Shown one piece after another: positions 52,497 through 62,257 of a stretch of DNA of 64,000 bases. Source of the stretch: an uncultured Planctomycetaceae bacterium (GTDB lineage Bacteria > Planctomycetota > Planctomycetia > Planctomycetales > Planctomycetaceae); the NCBI GenBank assembly GCA_943787265.1, contig CALSLT010000050.1, forward strand, positions 1 to 64,000, read 5' to 3'. The notes beneath the pieces were generated by a model that saw nothing but the letters and a program-made list of their open reading frames with translations, was not told the DNA's origin and made no database searches. The position numbers and the translations under genes were made by a program. The stretch's first letter is position 1. Each line of letters opens with the position of its first letter.

Positions 52497-53248
52497 CCGC
52501 GCAGCCACATACAACTCGATGCCGGGGTATCTTCGCAGTCGTTTACAGTTGGCGAACTCAGTGCCGTTGTCAAACGTCACGCTGTGCCGGAGATTTGGGT
52601 CGAGTTTCTTCAGACGTTTTCTGATCCTCTGGTAGACGTGGTCAGCGTGCTTGGAATTAATTTTGGTAATGATGGTGTAGCGAGACTTTCGATCGACCAG
52701 TGTTACCAGACCGCCACTGTTTGCCGATCCAGGCACAGTATCGCCCTCGAAATTTCCCGAGCCGTGAACGGTCTTCAATGACTCTCGGACGATCTTTAAT
52801 CAGGGCGCCAATTCGATCGGGTCTTCGGGGGCGAAATACTCGTTTTCCACAGTTCCTCAGCAACTTGCGCCAGATTTTGTGGTCTGCTCGGCTGTTGATC
52901 CAGTTGTAAATTGTGCGAGCACTCACCACCCGCTGCCCTGAAGCCAGACGTTTCAGTCGCCCGCCAATCTGCTCTGGCGACCAGTACTGCTTCAGCCGCA
53001 GGCACACTGATGACTTGATTCCAGAGTCGTCCATCTTACGCAAAAATAGGACGTTCACGGCGTCGACTCTCCGCTCGCTGCTGAGCCTGGCCTGCCAGGT
53101 ACTCATCGCCCGAACCGTTACGCTTCAGTTCGCGGCAAATCGTCGAAGGGCGGCGTTTCAACGCTCGTGTAATTGCATTCTGCCTGGCTCCTCGATGTTT
53201 CAATTCCGCACTGCGGTCTCGATCTACCATCGTCAGATGACGTGCCAT
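52497..53248 (-). pseudogene. IS30-family transposase relic, frameshifted and truncated
   Basis: Three reading frames must be joined: MARHLTMVDRDRSAELKHRG...ITRALKRRPSTICRELKRNGS (HTH); then YWSPEQIGGRLKRLASGQRVVSARTIYNWI; then NFEGDTVPGSAN (first Asp), LVTLVDRKSRYTIITKI and SVTFDNGTEFAN (second Asp). Both shifts are +1 (one surplus base each). The end with the catalytic Glu is missing: after GIELYVAARG the sequence runs into the neighbouring hydrolase region. It cannot produce an active transposase. Confidence 0.88.
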
Positions 53249-53499
53249 CGTTGGGACTCCCTTCCCAAAAGGACGTTTCAAGCACACACGCCATCTTCTC
53301 GAAAATGCTCCAGTAACCAACCCCGATCTCACCCCAAAAATTGCGTTTCCGATTGAAGACCACCATCTGACAGCAAATCTGCACCAGATCGATCGAAGTC
53401 AATCCGCCTCCGATCGTTTGGCAATTGCGGCGCGTAAGTACTGGGAAAGTGGCGGAGACGACTCACGTCCCTAACGGGATCGAGTGCGCAGTCGGCTTC

Positions 53500-53645
53500 A
53501 TGAGTGAATCTAATCCTTTCTTTCCTGAACTTCTTACAGCTCACCAGCATCGCTTACTGAGCTACATCCTGTCGCTGCTCGGCGACGCAGATTCGTAGGA
53601 TGTGCTGCAGGAGACGAATCGTGTGTTGCTTGAGAACGAGACGGG
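53500..53645 (+). pseudogene. Second ECF sigma factor relic
   Basis: From ATG 53500 the frame reads SNPFFPELLTAHQHRLLSY then ILSLLGDADS, a stop (TAG 53596-53598), then DVLQETNRVLL. This is region 2 of the planctomycetal ECF type (LLTAHQxRLYxYILSLLGD...DDVLQETN). Beyond about 53640 the sequence no longer resembles a sigma factor. It is a short fragment broken by a stop codon. Confidence 0.75.
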
Positions 53646-53908
53646 TTTCAGCCGGAACGAGCTTTCTAAACTGCTCGCTGACGGTTACTCCGTTTTAGAC
53701 GCTGGCGTGGCTCAGGGATCGTAAGCGAGTTGGCTGATCGTTACCTCCGAGATTGTGGAGACGCTTACTTCAGAGGCGGTCGCGATTGAAGCTGACGTGG
53801 ACGAGTAGCAGCAGGCCGTTTTCTCCGAGATACCAGTCAGGCTCACGGTATACACAGATTGCCGACGGCTTGCACAGTACTACAAAAACTCATGGAGCAA
53901 TCGAAACA

Positions 53909-54395
53909 ATGACTTACCAATTCTGTCCACATTGCGGCAACAGACTGGCAGCATTCGACGACCAAGGGGACACCAAGGCAACGATGTTCAGACTGCGACC
54001 GCATCCACTTTCGCAATCCCACTGTGGGCGTTGCGGTTATCCTGCTCCGCGATCATCGCGTCTTGCTGACGCAGCGTCGATGCGGGCGTTGGTGCATTCC
54101 GTGCGGTCATGTGGAATGGCATGAGGATGTTGAAACCGCAGCAGGTCGCGAGCTGCACGAAGAGACCGGACTGAAATGCGAACTGATTCGCGTTTTTAAT
54201 GTGCAGTCAAACTTCCACGACCCGGCAAGCCACACGGTTGGCGTGTGGTATCTCGGTCGAGAGACGGGCGGGGCTCTTTCAGCTGGTGACGACGCACTGC
54301 GGGCAGAGTTCGTCGATCTGAACGACATACCGGAGCTGGCATTCCCGACAGACAATGTGGTCATCGAACAGCTCGCTACGGCAATGCGGCGATAG
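53909..54395 (+). pseudogene. NUDIX hydrolase with N-terminal zinc ribbon, frameshifted
   Basis: The first frame starts MTYQFCPHCGNRL (first CxxC of a zinc ribbon) and must shift +1 between about 53965 and 53978 to continue RQRCSDCDRIHFRNPTVGV (second CxxC). The NUDIX domain follows: AVILLRDHRVLLTQRRCGRWCIPCGHVEWHEDVETAAGRELHEETGLKCE, with the G-x5-E-x7-RELHEETGL box intact apart from a shifted first half. Such zinc-ribbon NUDIX proteins hydrolyse nucleotide-linked compounds; substrate is unknown. The downstream part alone could start at GTG 54024. One surplus base explains the break, so a sequencing error is possible. Confidence 0.8.
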
Positions 54396-54559
54396 CCAAT
54401 CGTTTGTTCCCAGCAGTTCATGAAATGACTCGGCGCAACTGGATTTGAGAATCGATCTGGATTTTTACTTGGATTTCCATTTCAGCTGCCAATAAATCCG
54501 GATGGAGAGACGGAAGGCGTGTCAGTTCACGAGCACCTGGATTACTTAGAAAGTCAATC

Positions 54560-55202
54560 ATGCTATTTCGACACTGGGCATCGACAGTTCTTGCAGCTTC
54601 AGTCGCAGTCAGCATTGCTGGCTGCAGTGACTCAAACCGGCCTGCATCCGAGACGAGCGATCAGACAGTCTCTACCGAGCCTGCGACCGACGCTGCTCCC
54701 AATGCAGGACGCAGACCACGCTAACGGTTCGGGTCATGCAGACGCTGCTCAACACGTCGAGGAAGCGGTCGCCGACGAGGCTTCCGAACAATCCCACGAT
54801 GGTGAGCCGCTTGAAGTTGAGGGCGTGGGGTCGTTCACAACGCTGTTTGCGGCGATCGAAGCGGCCGGACTTAAGGATACTCTGTCCGAGGGTGCTCCAT
54901 TCACCGTGTTTGCTCCGACAGACGAGGCATTTGCTGCGCTGCCGGATGGTACGCTCGACGATCTGCTTAAGCCGGAGAACAAAGAAAAACTGGCGTCGAT
55001 CCTGACGTTCCACGTTGTGTCCGGACGCGTGACGGCCGAGCAGGTGGTTGGCATTGAATCCGCCGACACGATGAACGGCAAAGCTCTCGCAGTTGTTGTC
55101 GCCGACTCAGGCGTGACCGTCGGCGAAGCCAATGTTCTTAAGACTGACATTGAATGCGAAGTCGGTCTGATACACGCCATTGATCGAGTTCTAATTCCGT
55201 AA
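54560..55202 (+). pseudogene. Fasciclin (FAS1) lipoprotein, frameshifted
   Basis: From ATG 54560 the frame codes a lipoprotein signal peptide (MLFRHWASTVLAASVAVSIAGC; lipobox SIAGC), then a Ser/Thr/Pro-rich stretch, and stops at 54722. Shifting +1 near 54707-54711 leads into the acidic linker HADAAQHVEEAVADEASEQ and a complete FAS1 domain: SFTTLFAAIEAAGLKDTLSEGAPFTVFAPTDEAFAALPDGTLDDLL, SILTFHVVSGRVTAEQV, GLIHAIDRVLIP. Joined, it is a normal exported FAS1 lipoprotein. FAS1 domains mediate adhesion or cofactor binding at the cell surface. The in-frame upstream extension from 54519 has no signal peptide and is not a likely start. Confidence 0.82.
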
Positions 55203-55311
55203 ACCGGTCTACCTGGCGTGATTTCCGAGTGGCAGCGGGACATGAAGTTCCGTTGCCGCTTGTTGCTTCGCCGAACCGATTAATCTCTCACAGCTCTTCG
55301 AGGGCCGCACA

Positions 55312-56562
55312 GTGCCGGATGTCATTATTGTCGGTGGCGGTATTGCTGGTCTCACCGCAGCCAAGACGCTTCAAGAACGCGGTGTTGATTGGCAGCTGCT
55401 CGAAGCATCCGACGACGTTGGGGGACGAATACGTACCGATATTGTCGACGGATTTCGACTCGACCGTGGTTTTCAGGTTCTGCTGACGGCTTATCCGGAA
55501 GCACAGGCTCTGCTGAATTACGAGGGCTTGCAGCTACGCACATTTGATCCCGGAGCACTGATCCGGCTGGACAATGGATTCACTCGCTTTGTCGATCCGA
55601 CCCGCAGGCCGCTGTCAGCCGTCTCGACTGCCTTGTCACCGGCTGCGACTCTGCGCGACAAGCTGCTGACCGTCGCGATGAAGCGCCGCTCCCGAAAGAT
55701 GCCACTGAGTGACATCTTCAGCGAAAACGAACAGTCTGCAATCAAGTGGTTGAACGACTTTGGTTTCTCGTCATGTATCATCGAGCGATTCTTCCGTCCG
55801 TTCTTCGGCGGTGTCTTTCTCGAACCGGCTCTTGAGACGTCGACACGGATGCTCGACTTCACCTTCTCGATGTTCAACAGCGGAGCAGCTGCCATACCGG
55901 CCCTCGGAATGCAGGAGATTCCGCGCCAGCTGGCATCAAGGATGCCACCGGGCCGCATCCGCCTGAATTGCCCCGTGGCCTCGATTGATGGAGTTGACGT
56001 AATCCTGACGTCCGGGGAACGACTGGCCGCGCAGTCCGTCATTCTTGCTGTGGAAGAACCCGCGGCCGCGAAGCTGCTTCCAGAGATTCCTTACCCAGAG
56101 ACTCAGCGCTCAGTCGGCTGTGTGTATTTTCGATGCCGCAAGTCTCCCGTCGAACAACCAATACTCGTATTGAATGGCACAGGCTCGGGCCCGGTGAACA
56201 ATCTGTCCGTGCCCAGCCTCGTCGCACCTGACTACGCCCCTGAAGGGCAGCATCTCGTGTCGGCAACGGTTCTCGACAGACATTCAGACGATTTGGCCTC
56301 TCTGGAATCACGGGTTGTGGCACAGATGCGAGACTGGTTTGGCAACTCAGTTGAGGAATGGCAGCACCTGCGCACTTACCACATTGGATACGCGCTGCCG
56401 GACCAGTCTCCGGGGCGGCAGGATGCCAGAGGTGAAACGGCGTGTCTCCGCGACAATCTGATCTTGTGCGGAGATTTCCGGGAACACGGATCGATTCAGG
56501 GGGCCATGCAATCTGGCCGCCGGGCAGCCGACCTGGTTCTGAAATCCCCTTCCGCCACTTGA
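55312..56562 (+). CDS. FAD-dependent amine-oxidase/protoporphyrinogen-oxidase-like enzyme
   Basis: 416 residues from a GTG start. A dinucleotide-binding motif, IIVGGGIAGLTAAKTLQERG (G8-x-G10-x-x-G13), is followed by LLEASDDVGGRIRTDIVDGFRLDRGFQVLL, the flavin-contacting GGR region of the amine oxidase/CrtI/HemG superfamily. The end LILCGDFREHGSIQGAMQSGRRAADLVL is the second FAD-binding motif. The substrate is not evident; desaturases, amine oxidases and PPOX-like enzymes share this layout. Its place between two fasciclin genes and near folE and photolyase genes suggests a light- or oxidative-stress role, which is inference. Confidence 0.88.
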   Translation: MPDVIIVGGGIAGLTAAKTLQERGVDWQLLEASDDVGGRIRTDIVDGFRLDRGFQVLLTAYPEAQALLNYEGLQLRTFDPGALIRLDNGFTRFVDPTRRPLSAVSTALSPAATLRDKLLTVAMKRRSRKMPLSDIFSENEQSAIKWLNDFGFSSCIIERFFRPFFGGVFLEPALETSTRMLDFTFSMFNSGAAAIPALGMQEIPRQLASRMPPGRIRLNCPVASIDGVDVILTSGERLAAQSVILAVEEPAAAKLLPEIPYPETQRSVGCVYFRCRKSPVEQPILVLNGTGSGPVNNLSVPSLVAPDYAPEGQHLVSATVLDRHSDDLASLESRVVAQMRDWFGNSVEEWQHLRTYHIGYALPDQSPGRQDARGETACLRDNLILCGDFREHGSIQGAMQSGRRAADLVLKSPSAT

Positions 56563-56946
56563 TGTCAGTCTGCCATTGAACTACCTGGTCGCGCGTAAGA
56601 GACATATCTCTTACGTCGCCTCACAATCTTGTGACTGAGGCGATGACGCAATGTCGGAGCACTGTCAGGCACCGCGGCCAACCAATGCCATCGCATGGCA
56701 GCCCACCATTTGAGACGGCGTCAGCGCTGCGGACCCTGTTTGCTGCCCTTTAGAAGAGCTCGCCATCGAAGTTCCGCCGAACGCTGACAACTTCTTCATC
56801 GAAAACCTGAAAACGCTTCGCCTTCCAGTGGTCGGTATGTGAGCGAGTCCTACAACCTGCATGTCAGGCCAGACAAGTCAAGGGTTAGTCAAAGTCGCTT
56901 ACCGCTCACCACACACTTCACTCAAATAAAAAACAGGATTAATGAC
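56563..56946. other. Intergenic region of about 380 bp
   Basis: No supported gene. A stretch near 56740-56835 (plus strand) codes CPLEELAIEVPPNADNFF then IENLKTLRLPVVG but has stop codons before it; it may be the eroded end of a gene I cannot name. The promoter of the following fasciclin gene should lie in the last 100 bases. Confidence 0.4.
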
Positions 56947-58133
56947 ATGTTGTTGAATCGCCGCACAATTCTTGGGCTCACGCTGGCCGGACTCGTACTC
57001 ACTCTGTCTGGAAGCATCCGGGCTGGGGAGAAGAAGGACATCGTTGAAACGGCCGTCGCCGCGGGTCAATTCAAGACTCTGGCTGCCGCTCTTCAGGCCG
57101 CCGACCTCGTTGACGCGTTGAAAGGTAAAGGGCCATTTACGGTCTTCGCTCCCACTGACGAAGCTTTTGCAAAACTTCCAAAAGGCACTGTCGAGGGGCT
57201 GCTCAAACCTGAGGCCGAAGGGCACCTTGACTGGAATTCTTACGTATCACGTCGTGCCCGGAGCCGTCGATGCCGCGAAGGTTGTGAAACTGTCGAATGC
57301 GACAACACTCAACGGTCAACCGCGTCGACATCGCGGTGAAGGACGGCGCAGTAATGGTCGACAAGGCGAAAGTCGTGGTGACTGATATCAAATGTTCGAA
57401 CGGGGTCATTCATGTCATCGACTCCGTGATCCTGCCCGTTTCCGACAACATTCCGGCGACTGCCGTGAAAGCCGGGACGTTCAAGACGCTCGTCGCTGCT
57501 GTTAAAGCTGCTGGGCTGGTTGACGCCCTCTCGGGTGACAAGCCGCTGACTGTCTTTGCTCCCTCCGACGAAGCATTCGCTCGCCTCCCGGAAGGAACTG
57601 TCGCGAGCCTGCTGAAGCCAGAGAACATTGATCAGCTCAAGCAGATTCTGCTCTACCACGTCGTTGAAGGTCGAGTGTATTCCGATCAGGCTTTGAAGCT
57701 GAAAGAGGCTCCGACTTTGGCCGGTTCCACGCTGAAAATCAGTGCCAGAAAGAAGGGTGCTTTCATTAATAAGTCGAAGCTGACGGCACTCGATATCGAA
57801 GCGTCGAATGGTGTGATTCACGTCATCGACGCTGTGCTGATGCCGCCGGCAAAGAAGGTGAGCAAGGCCGACGCGAAAGTGACAATTCATCACGCGGTAA
57901 CCCGTGGTACAGACCTCTACAACTCCGGTCACAAAGAAGCCTGTGCCCTTCACTACATGACAACTGCGAACTCGCTCCTCGACAGCAATCACGAGATGCC
58001 CGCTCACGCCGTTCGTCACCTGCAGACAGCCATGCAGCACGCTCAGGCGACGAGCTGCAGCGACGCACAGAGCTGGACCATGCGACGCGGCCTCGACGCT
58101 GCCTACCGCGTAATGATGGCCGACATTCGCTAG
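56947..58133 (+). pseudogene. Secreted protein with two fasciclin (FAS1) domains, two frameshifts
   Basis: ATG 56947 starts a signal peptide (MLLNRRTILGLTLAGLVLTLSGSIRAGEKK). FAS1 domain 1 begins QFKTLAAALQAADLVDALKGKGPFTVFAPTDEAF, shifts +1 near 57215 to GTLTGILTYHVVPGAVDAAKVV, and shifts +1 again near 57320 to VDIAVKDGAVMVDKAKVVV. Domain 2 is intact (FKTLVAAVKAAGLVDALSGDKPLTVFAPSDEAF to GVIHVIDAVLMPP). A C-terminal helical His-rich module follows (IHHAVTRGTDLYNSGHKEAC, ALHYMTTANSLLDSNH), unlike FAS1. Without the two surplus bases it would be about 395 residues. The last frame alone can be read from about 57297. A terminator follows. Confidence 0.85.
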
Positions 58134-58163
58134 TCGCACGCAAGTCCCGGTCCGCTCTTCTTC

Positions 58164-58200
58164 AAGAGGCGAAGTCGGTGTATGCCGCTTCGCCTCTTTT
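58164..58200 (+). terminator. Rho-independent terminator after the double-FAS1 gene
   Basis: AAGAGGCGAAG and CTTCGCCTCTT pair around a 13-base loop and are followed by TT. It lies 30 bases beyond the stop and separates the fasciclin gene from folE. Confidence 0.8.
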
Positions 58201-58240
58201 CTTGAACACGACTCACTCACTATCAGCAGGAATGCTCCTC

Positions 58241-58927
58241 ATGTCTCTCGATCTCATGAATGCATCAGAATCCGTCGCAGAATTCGATTCGTACTCATTC
58301 AATGATTCCCGTTCCGAAGAACCACAATCTGCAGTGCCGTCAAAGCAAGCTGCTCAGTTACAGGAGCCCGTCAACAAACCGGCGATCGAAGCCGCGGTTC
58401 GCACGATCCTCGAGGCAGTCGGTGAAGATGCCCGACGTGATGGCCTGCTCGATACGCCCGCTCGTGTTGCGCGAATGTATGAGGAGATGTTTGCCGGGCT
58501 GCATCTCGATCCTGCCCGGCATCTCGAAACAACATTCCCAGAGGACTACGACGAGATCGTCCTCGTGCGGGACATTCCCTTCACCAGCATGTGCGAGCAT
58601 CACCTGCTGCCGTTCACTGGCGTTGCTCACGTTGGCTATCTGCCAAACGGGCGAGTCGTCGGGCTGAGCAAGCTGGCCCGGGTCGTCGAAGAAGTGGCCC
58701 GGCGTCCTCAGGTGCAGGAGCGGATGACTCAAACAGTGGCCGACATGCTGGAAGAGAAACTCGGCACAAAGGGCGCCGCCGTAGTCATTGAATCTGAGCA
58801 CTCATGCATGGCTCTGCGGGGAGTTCGCAAGTCCGGGACGCTGACGGTCACCAGTTCTCTCCGCGGTATCTTCCGCACCAGTCCGGCCAGTCGCGCGGAG
58901 ATCCTGTCGCTCATCAATCACAAGTAG
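58241..58927 (+). CDS. folE: GTP cyclohydrolase I
   Basis: 228 residues. It converts GTP to 7,8-dihydroneopterin triphosphate, the first step to folate and tetrahydropterins. The zinc and active-site residues are present: C118-E-H-H121 in SMCEHHLLPFTGVAHVGYLP, then SKLARVVEEVARRPQVQERMT, and H187-S-C189 in ESEHSCMALRGVRKSGT. The first about 45 residues form a non-conserved acidic extension. ATG 58241 has AGGA ten bases upstream; in-frame ATG 58232 is an alternative. A PTPS-family gene follows 45 bp downstream, making a pterin pair. folE copies outside folate operons are known in light-induced regulons. Confidence 0.96.
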   Translation: MSLDLMNASESVAEFDSYSFNDSRSEEPQSAVPSKQAAQLQEPVNKPAIEAAVRTILEAVGEDARRDGLLDTPARVARMYEEMFAGLHLDPARHLETTFPEDYDEIVLVRDIPFTSMCEHHLLPFTGVAHVGYLPNGRVVGLSKLARVVEEVARRPQVQERMTQTVADMLEEKLGTKGAAVVIESEHSCMALRGVRKSGTLTVTSSLRGIFRTSPASRAEILSLINHK

Positions 58928-58972
58928 CCGTCACCGACGTTCCGCCAGCCACATTTAATTGAGGGGCATGAG

Positions 58973-59455
58973 ATGATTATCCAGAAGCAATACAAGTTCT
59001 ACGCCGCTCACCGTAATGAGGAGCTACAGGATAAGTGCCGCAACATTCACGGTCACCGCTACGGACTGACCTGCTTTTTTGAAGTCGAACGAACCGGCAA
59101 CCTGACAACGCTGTTCGGTGACTTCGACGAGCAGATCGAACCGATGCTCAAGAACGAGTATGACCACGGCATGCTGATCCACAGGCACGACCCGCTGTAC
59201 GAGACGCTTCAGCTTCACGCTGAGCGGACTGGTGAAGAGTTCCGTTTGAAGGTGCTCGACTTTCCGAGCAGCGTTGAAAATCTCAGCTTCGTGCTGTTTA
59301 CGGAGATCACGTCTCTGGGATTCCGCCTGAATCGCATGGAGGTGCGAGAGACAGACACATCTGTCGTTGCGTACACACGCGAGGACTGGGTCGCCGACAA
59401 CCGTCGATTCAGCGAGTCGCAGCGTGAGACGCCAGTATCACCTGTTGTGAACTGA
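58973..59455 (+). CDS. 6-pyruvoyl-tetrahydropterin synthase/QueD family enzyme
   Basis: 160 residues. It acts on dihydroneopterin triphosphate, the product of FolE. Zinc ligands H13 (FYAAH), H27 and H29 (NIHGHRYGL) and the Cys at 22 are all present, as is EYDHGML and a later SVENLSFVL with the Glu of the pterin pocket. QueD (6-carboxytetrahydropterin, for queuosine) and PTPS (tetrahydrobiopterin) are hard to separate; no queC or queE is near, so a tetrahydropterin route is possible. GAGGGGC precedes the ATG. It is the second gene of the probable folE operon and is followed 22 bp later by a flavoprotein gene. Confidence 0.92.
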   Translation: MIIQKQYKFYAAHRNEELQDKCRNIHGHRYGLTCFFEVERTGNLTTLFGDFDEQIEPMLKNEYDHGMLIHRHDPLYETLQLHAERTGEEFRLKVLDFPSSVENLSFVLFTEITSLGFRLNRMEVRETDTSVVAYTREDWVADNRRFSESQRETPVSPVVN

Positions 59456-59477
59456 AAAGTCGACGAAGGGCATCGCG

Positions 59478-60722
59478 ATGACTCGTGGACCACGATTGCT
59501 GAACTATGACGTCGTTGTCGCCGGAGGCGGACCGGCAGGCTCGACCGTAGCAGCACTCCTCGCCGAATATGGTCACTCCGTATTGCTCGTCGAGCGGGAG
59601 TCCGTACCGCGACTGCACGTTGGCGAGTCACTGATTCCCGCCGCGAACGATGTGCTGAGCCGTCTGGGCATGATTGACGAGATGCTTGCGTCGCCGTTTC
59701 CGAAGAAGTACAGCGTTCAATTCGTCACAGAGTCTGGACGTGAATCAGAGCCTTTCTACTTTGATGGTTTTCAATCAACAGGACCGGGGCACACCTGGCA
59801 GGTCATTCGGTCGGAGTTTGACCGCATGCTCGTCGACAACGCGCGACGGCGTGGTGCAACGATTATGTCCGAGACGAAACTGCGGGCGCCGGATGGTCCG
59901 AGTGGCTCCTTTGAACAACTGGATCTGTGCTCGTCGGACGGCAGTGCCTACCGTGTGGCAACTCGCGTATTTGTCGATGCGACCGGTCAATCAGCATTGA
60001 TCGGGTCGACGCTGGGCTTCAAGCAGGTCGACCCGGTGCTCAGGAACGCAACCGTTTGGAGCCACTTCCGAGGTGCACATCGAGATGCCGGTCGCGATGC
60101 AGGTGCCACGATCATCCTGAATTCACGCGAGAAGAAATCGTGGTTCTGGTATATCCCCTTGCCGGACGATGTTGTCAGTGTTGGCTGCACCGGGGCTCTC
60201 GGTTACATGTTTCCCGGCGATGGCGAATCTGCCGAGCAGGTCTTCCAGCAGGAACTCGATCGCTGCCCGCCGCTGCAACGGCGGCTTGCTGTCGCGGAAC
60301 GCATCGAGCCTTATCGAGTCACAAAAGACTTTTCCTACAAGTGCCGCCCGGGAGCCGGGGCTGGATGGGTCATGGTCGGTGATGCGTACGGCTTCATCGA
60401 CCCGGTCTACTCCAGCGGTGCGTTCCTGGCGCTGAAGTCCGGAGAGATGGCCGCCGATACGATCAACGCCGCGCTGATCAGCAAAGACCTCTCTCCCGAG
60501 AGACTGGGATCGTGGCAGGCAACCTACGACGTCGGCGTCGATAATTTCCGCCGACTCGTGTATGCCTTCTACGACATGGACTTCAACTTCGGCCGTTTCC
60601 TCGCAAGATTCCCTGAGCACCGCGGACGTGTCACTGATGTTCTGGTCGGCAACGTCTTCAAACCGGATGTCGAACTGATGTTTGATGACGTATCCGCAGA
60701 ACTCGTCGAACCCGGACAATAA
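59478..60722 (+). CDS. FAD-dependent oxidoreductase of the halogenase/geranylgeranyl-reductase type
   Basis: 414 residues. DVVVAGGGPAGSTVAALLAEYG (G16-G21) binds FAD. PRLHVGESLIPA, the SWFWYIPLPDD segment near 221-231 (a W-x-W-x-I-P motif typical of flavin-dependent halogenases), and GDAYGFIDPVYSSGAFLALKSG near 301 complete the family pattern. Members chlorinate aromatics or reduce isoprenoid double bonds; many in planctomycetes are unassigned. The gene belongs to the folE/PTPS run, with a 22-bp gap before it and 36 bp before the photolyase gene. It may make a pigment or modify a cofactor, but that is inference. Confidence 0.85.
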   Translation: MTRGPRLLNYDVVVAGGGPAGSTVAALLAEYGHSVLLVERESVPRLHVGESLIPAANDVLSRLGMIDEMLASPFPKKYSVQFVTESGRESEPFYFDGFQSTGPGHTWQVIRSEFDRMLVDNARRRGATIMSETKLRAPDGPSGSFEQLDLCSSDGSAYRVATRVFVDATGQSALIGSTLGFKQVDPVLRNATVWSHFRGAHRDAGRDAGATIILNSREKKSWFWYIPLPDDVVSVGCTGALGYMFPGDGESAEQVFQQELDRCPPLQRRLAVAERIEPYRVTKDFSYKCRPGAGAGWVMVGDAYGFIDPVYSSGAFLALKSGEMAADTINAALISKDLSPERLGSWQATYDVGVDNFRRLVYAFYDMDFNFGRFLARFPEHRGRVTDVLVGNVFKPDVELMFDDVSAELVEPGQ

Positions 60723-60758
60723 CTTCTGGCCGTCTGACAGATCGAGGAGCACTACGCT

Positions 60759-62240
60759 GTGAGCGACTCTGTCCCGGAACTGCGAATTCGCCAACTGAAT
60801 GACGCCGCCGTCCGACGGGACGGCGACTTTGTCCTCTACTGGATGATTGCGAACCGTCGACTGGAGTGGAATTTCTCACTGCAGCGCGCCGTCGAACACG
60901 CAAAGAGATTGAAGAAGCCGCTCCTCGTGCTCGAAGCGCTACGTTGTGGATACCAGTGGGCCAACGACCGACTGCATCGATTCGTGTTGCAGGGCATGGC
61001 CGACAATCAGGCCATCGCTCGCGAAAGCTGCATCCGGTATCTCGCCTATGTCGAACGCGAGCACGGCGCGGGATCAGGCATGCTGGAAGCATTCGCGGCC
61101 AGGGCATGCCTGGTCGTCACGGACGATTTTCCATGCTTCTTTCTCCCCCGGATGATCAAAGCGGTATCGCAACGCCTGTCGGTACCACTGGAAGCGATCG
61201 ATTCCAATGGACTGCTGCCAATGCGGGCGACTGACAGAGTCTTCACGACGGCTCATTCGTTCCGCCGCTATCTGCAGAAGGAACTACGGCCGCACATGCT
61301 CGACTGGCCCGATCCCGAGCCACTGGCAGAACTGCGACTGCCTGAGTTGGCCCGTCTCCCACGGGGCTTTGCCAAACGCTGGCCGGCAGCAGACGACGCA
61401 CTGCTCAAAGCTGATCAGGATTCCCTTTCGTCGCTTCCGATCAGCCACCACGTCGGACCGGCGGCGTTCGAAGGTGGAACAGATGCGGCTGCGGAGACCC
61501 TTGAGACATTCCTCGCGGATCGGCTCGCCCGTTACGCAGACGATCGCAATGATCCGGAGAGCGACGCCGCGAGTGGACTGTCTCCGTACCTGCACTTCGG
61601 ACACATCTCCGCTCACGAAACCTTCGCCCGCATCCTTCAACGCGAGAACTGGTCCGAGTCGAATCTCGCGGAGAAGGCCAGCGGCAGCCGCGAAGGCTGG
61701 TGGGGCATGAGTCGCGAAGCGGAAAGCTTTCTCGATGAACTCATTACCTGGCGCGAGCTGGGATACAACATGTGCTCGAAGCGCGACGACTATGATCAGT
61801 ACGAGTCACTTCCCGACTGGGCACGCACGACCATGGAAGAACACGCGGGCGACGCGCGACCTCACCTCTACTCACTGGACGAACTCGACGCAGCTCAGAC
61901 TCACGACGAACTCTGGAATGCGGCTCAAAACCAGCTCGTTTCAGAGGGCCGCATGCACAATTACCTGCGGATGCTGTGGGGCAAGAAGATCTACGAGTGG
62001 TCAAAGACTCCGCGCGAGGCGCTGCGTGTGCTGATCGAATTCAACAACCGCTACGCGGTCGACGGCCGCAACCCGAACTCTTACTCGGGCATCTTCTGGT
62101 GCCTGGGACGCTACGACCGCGCCTGGGGACCGGAACGCCCGATCTTTGGGAAGATCCGCTACATGAGCAGTGACAACACGGCGAGAAAGCTCAATGTTAA
62201 GGGATACATGAGTCGCCACTCATCCCGCAGCGGTCAGTGA
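60759..62240 (+). CDS. Class II CPD photolyase
   Basis: 493 residues from a GTG preceded by GAGGAGC. Photolyases repair UV-made cyclobutane pyrimidine dimers using blue light and reduced FAD. The N-terminal antenna-binding half has VLYWMIANRRLEWNFSLQRAVEHAKRL. The C-terminal FAD half has RYADDRNDPESDAASGLSPYLHFGHIS (about 258-290), WWGMSREAESFLDELITWRELGYNMC (about 313-338) and NYLRMLWGKKIYEWSKTP, all hallmarks of the class II group. It shares strand and close spacing with the flavoprotein and pterin genes upstream, and lies beside a convergent Nei gene and a CarH-like regulator. Confidence 0.96.
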   Translation: MSDSVPELRIRQLNDAAVRRDGDFVLYWMIANRRLEWNFSLQRAVEHAKRLKKPLLVLEALRCGYQWANDRLHRFVLQGMADNQAIARESCIRYLAYVEREHGAGSGMLEAFAARACLVVTDDFPCFFLPRMIKAVSQRLSVPLEAIDSNGLLPMRATDRVFTTAHSFRRYLQKELRPHMLDWPDPEPLAELRLPELARLPRGFAKRWPAADDALLKADQDSLSSLPISHHVGPAAFEGGTDAAAETLETFLADRLARYADDRNDPESDAASGLSPYLHFGHISAHETFARILQRENWSESNLAEKASGSREGWWGMSREAESFLDELITWRELGYNMCSKRDDYDQYESLPDWARTTMEEHAGDARPHLYSLDELDAAQTHDELWNAAQNQLVSEGRMHNYLRMLWGKKIYEWSKTPREALRVLIEFNNRYAVDGRNPNSYSGIFWCLGRYDRAWGPERPIFGKIRYMSSDNTARKLNVKGYMSRHSSRSGQ

Positions 62241-62257
62241 CATCAGCTTCAAACCAG

